The notes under the pieces: model-generated | What the model saw: only the letters and a program-made list of their open reading frames with translations | Database searches by the model: none | Told to the model about the DNA's origin: nothing | Position numbers and translations under genes: made by a program | Shown here: positions 23,526 to 29,065 of the stretch, piece after piece | How the letters are laid out: each line of letters opens with the position of its first letter | Numbering within the stretch: the first letter of the stretch is position 1 | Origin: an uncultured Bacteroides sp. | GTDB lineage: Bacteria > Bacteroidota > Bacteroidia > Bacteroidales > Bacteroidaceae | Assembly: GCA_902472795.1 (NCBI GenBank) | Contig: CABROZ010000016.1 | Location: forward strand, 1 to 29,065 | Length of the DNA: 29,065 nucleotides | Reading direction: 5' to 3'

Positions 23526-25838
23526 ATGAAAAAGTATCTGAAAACCAACGAATGGAACATCATAGAAGACGAGTTTCATGCCGATAACCTCCGCATGTCC
23601 GAAAGTATATTCAGCTTGGGCAACGGCCGGTTTGGCCAGCGGGGGAACTTCGAAGAGCCATACAGCAGCGACAGCTATCCCGGATCGTTTGTGGCCGGAA
23701 TCCCCTTCCTCGACAAAACGCGGGTGGCATGGTGGAAAAACGGCTTTCCCTATTATTACACGCGCATCCCCAATGCCGCCAACTGGAGCAGTATCCACCT
23801 GCGCCTCATCGACGAGGAACTGGACCTTGCCCTGTGGGACGTGGACAGCTTCAACCGCCGGCTCGACATGTACGACGGCATCTCCTACCGTGACGTAAAA
23901 GTCACCTCGCCACGTGGAAACAGCCTGCAACTTCATGTGGAGCATTTGGCCAACATGGCTTATCCCGACCTCTGCCTGATCAGTTACAGCGTTACTTCCC
24001 TGAATTACAGCGGAAAGCTGTCTCTTCTTCCTCTACTCGAAGCCAACCTGAACGAACGTTCGGAACAAACCGAAGAGCGCATCTGGAACCTGCTCGATTC
24101 GGGAGTTGCACACGATTGTGCCTTTCTATGGACCCAGACCCGCAGAGAAGACGCACAAGTGTGCTATGCCATGACATACCAATTCTTCAAAAACCGGAAA
24201 GAAGCCAACCACAACCCCATACGTATCGAAAAAGGCAAGCAAACAGGTTTCAGCCTTGGCACCGATGTAAAGCCGGGCGATACCGTTACCCTTCTGAAAT
24301 ATGTAGTCATAGCCTCTTCCCTTTACTACGAAAGGCAGGAATTGGTGGGAACCTCCATCCACTTAGCCCGCGAAGCCAAAGACAAAGGTTGGAAAACTCT
24401 GACTCAAGCCCACAAACAGGCCTGGCACGACATCTGGGAAGAAGCCGACGTCGTCATCGAAGGCGACCCGGAAGCACAACAAGGCATCCGTTACAACATC
24501 TTCCAACTCTACCAGACGTATCGGGGAGAAGACCCGCGGCTGAACATTGCCCCCAAAGGATTCACCGGCGAAAAATACGGCGGAAACACCTATTGGAACA
24601 CCGAGCTGTGCTGCGTACCATTTTTCCTCTTATCGACTCCGCGGCAAATTGTTAAGAATCTGCTGATGTACCGTTACAACCAATTGCCCAAAGCCATTGA
24701 CAATGCCCGAAAATTGGGGTTCGAAAACGGTGCAGCCCTTTTCCCGCAAGTAACCAACAACGGAGAAGAATGTCACAGCGAATGGGAAATCACTTTCGAG
24801 GAAATACACCGCAACAACATCATCGTTTATGCCATCATGCAGCATGCCACCATCACCGGATCCATAGACTACATCCTGAAATATGGGCTGGAAGTAATGA
24901 TTGCCGTCTGCCGCTTCTGGAGCCAGCGGACTACCTTCTCGCAAGCACGGCAGCAATACGTCATTTTAGGAGTAACAGGTCCCGATGAATACCAAAACAA
25001 CGTGGACAACAACTGGTACACCAACTTTTCGTGCATACGCTGTCTGAAGATGACATTGAAATATCTGGATCTGGCCGCGCAACAACATCCGGACGACTAT
25101 CGGCGCATCTGCGACACCACCCACTTCGACTACGAACGGGAAACGCCGCTGTGGCGCGACATCATCGAGCACATGTATCTTCCCTACGATGCAGCCAAAG
25201 GAATCTTCATACAGAACGACGGCTTCATGGACAAAGTCCTGCAAAGCACCGATGCCATACCGTCCGGCGAACGCCCCATCAACCAGCATTGGTCGTGGGA
25301 CCGTATTCTGCGTTCCTGCTACATCAAGCAAAGCGATGTCCTGTTGGGAGTCTATTTGTACTATTTCCTGTTCGATACGGAAACGGTACGTCGTAACTTC
25401 GACTTCTACGAACCCATGACCGTACACGAATCGTCGCTTTCGCCCCATATACATGCCATACTGGCTGCGCGCATCGGCGAGACAGAGAAAGCCTACCAGC
25501 TGTTTGTCCATGCTACCCGTCTGGACTTGGACGACTACAACAACGAAGCCAACCAGGGACTGCACATCACCAGCATGCCGGGCTCGTGGCTGGCCATTGT
25601 CCGCGGTTTTGCCAACCTGCAGGTACAGGACAATGAACTGAACTTATCGCCAGTCAGACCCTTACAATGGAAAAAGTATGCTTTCCGAATCAACTTCCAA
25701 GGACGAAAACTGATGATTGAAGTAACCGAACAGATACGGATCGAATTGCTGTCCGGTCCTTCCATAAGCATCAAACTATATGGTACTGCCTACGAACTGA
25801 CACCGGAACAACCGTTGTGCATAGCAGCCAACAACTGA
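23526..25838 (+). CDS. GH65 disaccharide phosphorylase (maltose phosphorylase-like)
   Basis: The product has 770 residues from ATG 23526, near the usual GH65 phosphorylase length; an in-frame start at 23406 lies before the terminator hairpin and is rejected. No signal peptide is visible, so it is cytoplasmic. Motifs are FSLGNGRFGQRGNFEE, FQLYQTYRGEDPRLNIAPKG, FTGEKYGGNTYW, and GEECHSEWEITFEEIHRNN with general acid Glu419; the phosphate-site region GLHITSMPGSW (His680) argues for a phosphorylase rather than a hydrolase. Maltose phosphorylase yields glucose and beta-glucose-1-phosphate. Residue 358 is Asn where the family motif (F/Y)WDTE normally has Asp. Specificity (maltose, kojibiose, nigerose or trehalose) cannot be fixed. 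No beta-phosphoglucomutase gene is adjacent. Confidence 0.9.
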   Translation: MKKYLKTNEWNIIEDEFHADNLRMSESIFSLGNGRFGQRGNFEEPYSSDSYPGSFVAGIPFLDKTRVAWWKNGFPYYYTRIPNAANWSSIHLRLIDEELDLALWDVDSFNRRLDMYDGISYRDVKVTSPRGNSLQLHVEHLANMAYPDLCLISYSVTSLNYSGKLSLLPLLEANLNERSEQTEERIWNLLDSGVAHDCAFLWTQTRREDAQVCYAMTYQFFKNRKEANHNPIRIEKGKQTGFSLGTDVKPGDTVTLLKYVVIASSLYYERQELVGTSIHLAREAKDKGWKTLTQAHKQAWHDIWEEADVVIEGDPEAQQGIRYNIFQLYQTYRGEDPRLNIAPKGFTGEKYGGNTYWNTELCCVPFFLLSTPRQIVKNLLMYRYNQLPKAIDNARKLGFENGAALFPQVTNNGEECHSEWEITFEEIHRNNIIVYAIMQHATITGSIDYILKYGLEVMIAVCRFWSQRTTFSQARQQYVILGVTGPDEYQNNVDNNWYTNFSCIRCLKMTLKYLDLAAQQHPDDYRRICDTTHFDYERETPLWRDIIEHMYLPYDAAKGIFIQNDGFMDKVLQSTDAIPSGERPINQHWSWDRILRSCYIKQSDVLLGVYLYYFLFDTETVRRNFDFYEPMTVHESSLSPHIHAILAARIGETEKAYQLFVHATRLDLDDYNNEANQGLHITSMPGSWLAIVRGFANLQVQDNELNLSPVRPLQWKKYAFRINFQGRKLMIEVTEQIRIELLSGPSISIKLYGTAYELTPEQPLCIAANN

Positions 25839-25846
25839 TAGTACAT

Positions 25847-25885
25847 AAAAAAGGATGCACCAGCAAAAGTGGCGCATCCTTTTTT
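25847..25885. terminator. bidirectional terminator between GH65 and oadB
   Basis: AAAAAAGGATGC (25847-25858) pairs perfectly with GCATCCTTTTTT (25874-25885); after one mismatch the stem continues with CCA/TGG around a 7-nt loop. A and T runs on both sides let it work in both directions between the convergent genes. Confidence 0.9.
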
Positions 25886-25905
25886 ATAATTTCACAATCA
25901 GCAGT

Positions 25906-27141
25906 TTATCCCAAGAACGAGATAAGCACACCGGCTGCCACGGCAGAACCGATTACACCGGAGATATTGCTTGACATACAGTAATTCAGCACATGGTTCT
26001 TCGGATCGTATTTCGTAGCAATCTCGTTGCACACACGGCTGGCCATAGGCACGGCACTCAGACCGGTAGCACCGATCAGCGGATTGATCTTCTTCTTCGA
26101 GAAAAGGTTGACTACCTTGACAAACAGGATACCACCCGAAATAGACAAGGCAAATGCCAGGAAACCACCGATCACAATGCCGATTGTCGTCCAGTTGAGG
26201 AATGCCTCGCTCGTCATCGTAGCACCGACACTCAGTCCCAAGAAGATAGTAGCAGCGTTCATGATGCTGTTGGCAGCGGCGTCGAACAGGCGGCTCGTAT
26301 CCGAACCGATTTCCTTAATCAGGTTACCGAACATCAGCATACCAATCAAAGGAACGGCCGTCGGTACAAACAAGGCCACAATGGTAGTAACCGCTATCGG
26401 GAAGATAATCTTCAGCACACGCAGATTTTTGATTTCCGTCTTCGACGGATAAAGCTTCTCCTGCTCTTTCATGTTGATCATCAGTTCTTTCTTGGTGCAA
26501 AGCAGCTTCACTACCAACGGAATGATAACCGGCACCAGCGCCATATACGAATAAGCAGCTATGGCTATCGGGCCTAACAGATGAGGAGCCAACTTGATGG
26601 TAGTAAAGATGGCTGTCGGACCATCGGCACCACCAATAATACCCAAAGCGGCAGCTTCTTTCGGAGTGAAGCCCATCAGTACGGCACACAGCAACACCGT
26701 GAATATACCCAACTGGGCAGCCGCGCCGAAAATAGAAAGCCGCAAATTGCGGAGCATCGGGCCGAAGTCGGTCAGCGCACCTACACCCATAAAGATGACA
26801 GGTGGCAGGAAACCGGTCTTTATCAACATATAGTAGATGAAGTTCATCAGTCCCAGATCATGGGCAATCTCGTGCAACGGCATCTCCCAGATGTTCTTCA
26901 TCACCCCGTTCACCATCACCATGCCGTTCTCATCGGCTTGGATAACTCCCATTTCACCTCCGGGGAAATTGGCTATAAGCACACCGAAGGCGATGGGAAC
27001 CAGCAGAAGCGGTTCGTAATGCTTCTTGATACCCAAGTAAAGAAGGACAAAGGCGATAGCATACATCACGAGGAACGACGGATCGGCAATGATGTTGCTG
27101 AAAGCCGTCATATCATAGAGTTTTGCAAATATTTCTTCCAT
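25906..27141 (-). CDS. oadB: Na+-translocating decarboxylase beta subunit
   Basis: The 411-residue, strongly hydrophobic inner-membrane protein has the motifs of oxaloacetate/methylmalonyl-CoA/glutaconyl-CoA decarboxylase beta subunits. These are IIGGADGPTAIF (Asp173, the family's Na+-site Asp), SVGATMTSEAFL, and CMSSNISGVIGSAVAAGV (Asn392, second Na+-site region). It decarboxylates carboxybiotin on the partner protein and couples this to Na+ export. Its ATG overlaps the oadA stop by one base (TAATG), showing translational coupling and equal expression. No gamma subunit gene is seen in the window; it could lie upstream of 29065. The physiological acid substrate is not decided by the beta subunit. 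Confidence 0.94.
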   Translation of the reverse strand: MEEIFAKLYDMTAFSNIIADPSFLVMYAIAFVLLYLGIKKHYEPLLLVPIAFGVLIANFPGGEMGVIQADENGMVMVNGVMKNIWEMPLHEIAHDLGLMNFIYYMLIKTGFLPPVIFMGVGALTDFGPMLRNLRLSIFGAAAQLGIFTVLLCAVLMGFTPKEAAALGIIGGADGPTAIFTTIKLAPHLLGPIAIAAYSYMALVPVIIPLVVKLLCTKKELMINMKEQEKLYPSKTEIKNLRVLKIIFPIAVTTIVALFVPTAVPLIGMLMFGNLIKEIGSDTSRLFDAAANSIMNAATIFLGLSVGATMTSEAFLNWTTIGIVIGGFLAFALSISGGILFVKVVNLFSKKKINPLIGATGLSAVPMASRVCNEIATKYDPKNHVLNYCMSSNISGVIGSAVAAGVLISFLG

Positions 27142-28979
27142 TATCCTATCTTCATTAATACATCATCTTCTGAAACTGAATCTCCCGGATTGACGCAGAT
27201 GGCAAGTACAGTTCCGTCGAAGTCGGCACGAATGGCGTTGTACGTCTTCATGGCTTCGATATAGCCCAGCAGGTCTCCCTTCTTTACCTTATCACCTACC
27301 TTGATAGGAGTTTCCTGCGTGTTCTTCGTCAGGAAGAATTTACCTTCGAGGGGTGAAGGAACGTCCTTTCCTTCGCCTGTCACAGGAGCTTCCATCTTGG
27401 CTGTGGCCGAAGCCGGAAGGTCGATGTCGCCATAAGCAACAGTCACGCGGTAAGCCTGACCATCCACCTGAACAGTAAGCGTCTTGGGCTTGGCGTCATC
27501 CAGCGGCGACTTGTCACGCTCGGCACGACGTTTCTCGACATCGGCCAGGAAGTCTTCTTTCGCCTTTCCGCTCTTGTAAGCTTCGTATTGTGCAGGGTGC
27601 ATGGCATATTCGAAGAGTTCTTCATCGTCCTCGCCTGTTTCCCATTTTTTCTCTTTCATCATCTTGCGATACTTGTCGAGGCAGTCCGGATAGTTATCCT
27701 GCGGGTTGCCGGTGAAGAATTTACGTCCTTCGCGTTCGGCCTTCTCCACAATTTCCGGTGCCAACTGACCAGGCAGCTTTCCGGCTTTACCCAGAATCAT
27801 ATCCCAAATATCGTCGGCAATCATGCCCCAGCGTTCCTTACCTTTCTCCATGGCAATGACGTTCATCATAGCCAGGTTCTTGACATACTGGCTGAACGGA
27901 GTAACCAAAGGAGGATAGCCCACACGCGGCCACACGTAAGCCACTTCCTTAAAGAGCTTGATAAGCAACTCGTCCTGCTTCATGAAAGGCAGGTTGCGTT
28001 TGGCCTTGTACTTGTTGATGCTTTCCAGATTGGTTTCCAAATCGGCCATCAGGCTTCCCATCATGCCGCCCGGCAGTCCCGGACCGATCAGCAGGGAGTT
28101 CATCAGACGGTTGCGCGGCGAAATGTACAGTCCTAAGAAATCGTCCATGAATTCCTGTATCAAGGCACGAACCTTCATGTAGGCCTCCATGTTGATTTCA
28201 GGAACCTGGAAACCGGCATCCTTCAGCATGGCCTGTACGCTAAGCACATCGGCATGGCCTGTACCCCATGACAAAGGTTCCATACCTACATCGATGTAGT
28301 CGCATCCGGCCTCGCAGACTTCGAGAATGCTGGCCATGTTGAAACCGGGACCCGCATGACTATGATACTGGATGGGGATATCGGGATGGGCAGCCTTGAT
28401 GTTGGCTACAATCTTACCCAACGACACCGGACGGCCGATACCTGCCATATCCTTGATGCAGATTTCATCGGCTCCCAACTTGATCAGCTGCAAAGCCATG
28501 TCGGTATAATACTCTACCGTATGTATGGGCGAATGCGTGATGCACAACGAGCACTGCGAAATCATGCCCGCATCGTGAGCATACTTGATGGAAGGAGCAA
28601 TGTTACGGATATCATTCAACCCGCAGAACGTACGGGTAATGTCGGTACCCTGGGCTTTCTTTACCTTATAGAACAATTTGCGGACGTCAGCAGGAACAGG
28701 ACTCATACGCAAGCCGTTCAGTGCACGATCCAGCATGTGGGTTTGAATGCCTGCTTCATGGAAAGGCTTTGTCCAAGCACGTACGGCCTTATTGGGGTTT
28801 TCGCCAAACAGCAGATTTACTTGCTCGAAACCGCCACCATTGGTTTCTACACGGGCAAAACATCCCATTTCGATGATAGCAGGAGCTACTTTTACCAGCT
28901 GATCTACACGTGGCACATACTTACCGGCACTCTGCCACATGTCCCTGAATACCAAGCTGAACTTTATTTCTTTCTTCAT
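27141..28979 (-). CDS. oadA: biotin-dependent carboxyltransferase with fused biotin carrier domain (OadA/PycB type)
   Basis: The product has 612 residues. The N-terminal carboxyltransferase barrel has FRDMWQS (metal-binding Asp in the RDxxQS motif), CIKDMAGIGRP and QYHSHAGPGFN (metal-ligand His pair), followed by a PYC/OADA conserved domain to about 460. An Ala/Lys-rich linker and a biotinyl domain follow, with Lys578 in EAMKT as the attachment site. It transfers CO2 from oxaloacetate (or a similar acid) to biotin, which OadB then decarboxylates. Some Bacteroidales keep the carrier as a separate gene; here it is fused. ATG 28979 is followed upstream by 86 bp with no clear promoter match, so the gene may belong to a longer operon beyond the window. 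Confidence 0.92.
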   Translation of the reverse strand: MKKEIKFSLVFRDMWQSAGKYVPRVDQLVKVAPAIIEMGCFARVETNGGGFEQVNLLFGENPNKAVRAWTKPFHEAGIQTHMLDRALNGLRMSPVPADVRKLFYKVKKAQGTDITRTFCGLNDIRNIAPSIKYAHDAGMISQCSLCITHSPIHTVEYYTDMALQLIKLGADEICIKDMAGIGRPVSLGKIVANIKAAHPDIPIQYHSHAGPGFNMASILEVCEAGCDYIDVGMEPLSWGTGHADVLSVQAMLKDAGFQVPEINMEAYMKVRALIQEFMDDFLGLYISPRNRLMNSLLIGPGLPGGMMGSLMADLETNLESINKYKAKRNLPFMKQDELLIKLFKEVAYVWPRVGYPPLVTPFSQYVKNLAMMNVIAMEKGKERWGMIADDIWDMILGKAGKLPGQLAPEIVEKAEREGRKFFTGNPQDNYPDCLDKYRKMMKEKKWETGEDDEELFEYAMHPAQYEAYKSGKAKEDFLADVEKRRAERDKSPLDDAKPKTLTVQVDGQAYRVTVAYGDIDLPASATAKMEAPVTGEGKDVPSPLEGKFFLTKNTQETPIKVGDKVKKGDLLGYIEAMKTYNAIRADFDGTVLAICVNPGDSVSEDDVLMKIG

Positions 28980-29065
28980 ACCTTATTTATTGAATATATA
29001 TATTTTAAACAATTACAATTTCTCTACTTTGGAGACTCTCCCCTTTCCATGTGTTACAACGGATA

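Overview
The window looks like chromosome of a gut Bacteroidales bacterium, most likely Bacteroides or Phocaeicola. The evidence is a SusC/SusD/SusE/SusF outer-membrane glycan system, lipoproteins with relaxed lipoboxes, mostly weak Shine-Dalgarno sequences, and promoters of the Bacteroidetes type (TTTG about 20 bp upstream of TAnnTTTG). The exact species cannot be named from the sequence alone. No tRNA, rRNA, CRISPR, IS element or phage gene was seen.

Layout. 1-453 is the 3' end of a TPR gene (+). 575-4902 is a minus-strand housekeeping run: nitroreductase, small membrane protein, Rossmann/DUF2520 protein, KdsC-like HAD phosphatase, Maf pyrophosphatase, MATE transporter. 5015-5998 is a divergent GNAT/FemAB-like gene (+). 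6010-23368, continuing through a GH65 gene that ends at 25838, is a polysaccharide utilization locus. 25906-28979 (-) encodes a biotin-dependent, Na+-translocating decarboxylase pair (OadA with a fused biotin domain, OadB), probably unrelated to the PUL.

The PUL has four transcription blocks. Block 1 (-) is susC-susD-susE-susF, with gene order, protein lengths and SusD ligand residues like the B. thetaiotaomicron starch system; it ends at a hairpin terminator (8786-8834). Block 2 (-) is a surface lipoprotein GH13 amylase/pullulanase in the susG position, with its own promoter. Block 3 (-) is GH53 endo-galactanase followed by GH2 beta-galactosidase, enzymes for beta-1,4-galactan rather than starch. 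Block 4 (+) is a LacI-family regulator and an MFS sugar transporter, followed after a strong terminator by a GH65 disaccharide phosphorylase. Inferred flow for alpha-glucan: surface cutting by GH13, capture by SusD/E/F, import by SusC, inner-membrane import by the MFS protein, cytoplasmic phosphorolysis by GH65. SusR, SusA and SusB equivalents and a beta-phosphoglucomutase are not in the window.

Main discovery. Three CG-centred palindromes of the form TGCAAACG(A/T)TTGCA (one imperfect) lie upstream of susC (16434-16447), upstream of GH13 (8712-8725), and between the GH53 operon and lacI (20776-20789). Each is 65-66 bp from the centre of a TAnnTTTG -7 element; the middle one serves both divergent promoters, so the spacing holds for four promoters. 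These promoters lack a good -33 element. This suggests a single LacI-family regulon that includes the galactan enzymes, and a regulator that may activate rather than repress. The 718-bp gap upstream of susC also carries about six 22-bp tandem repeats and two GGTGAAA hairpins.
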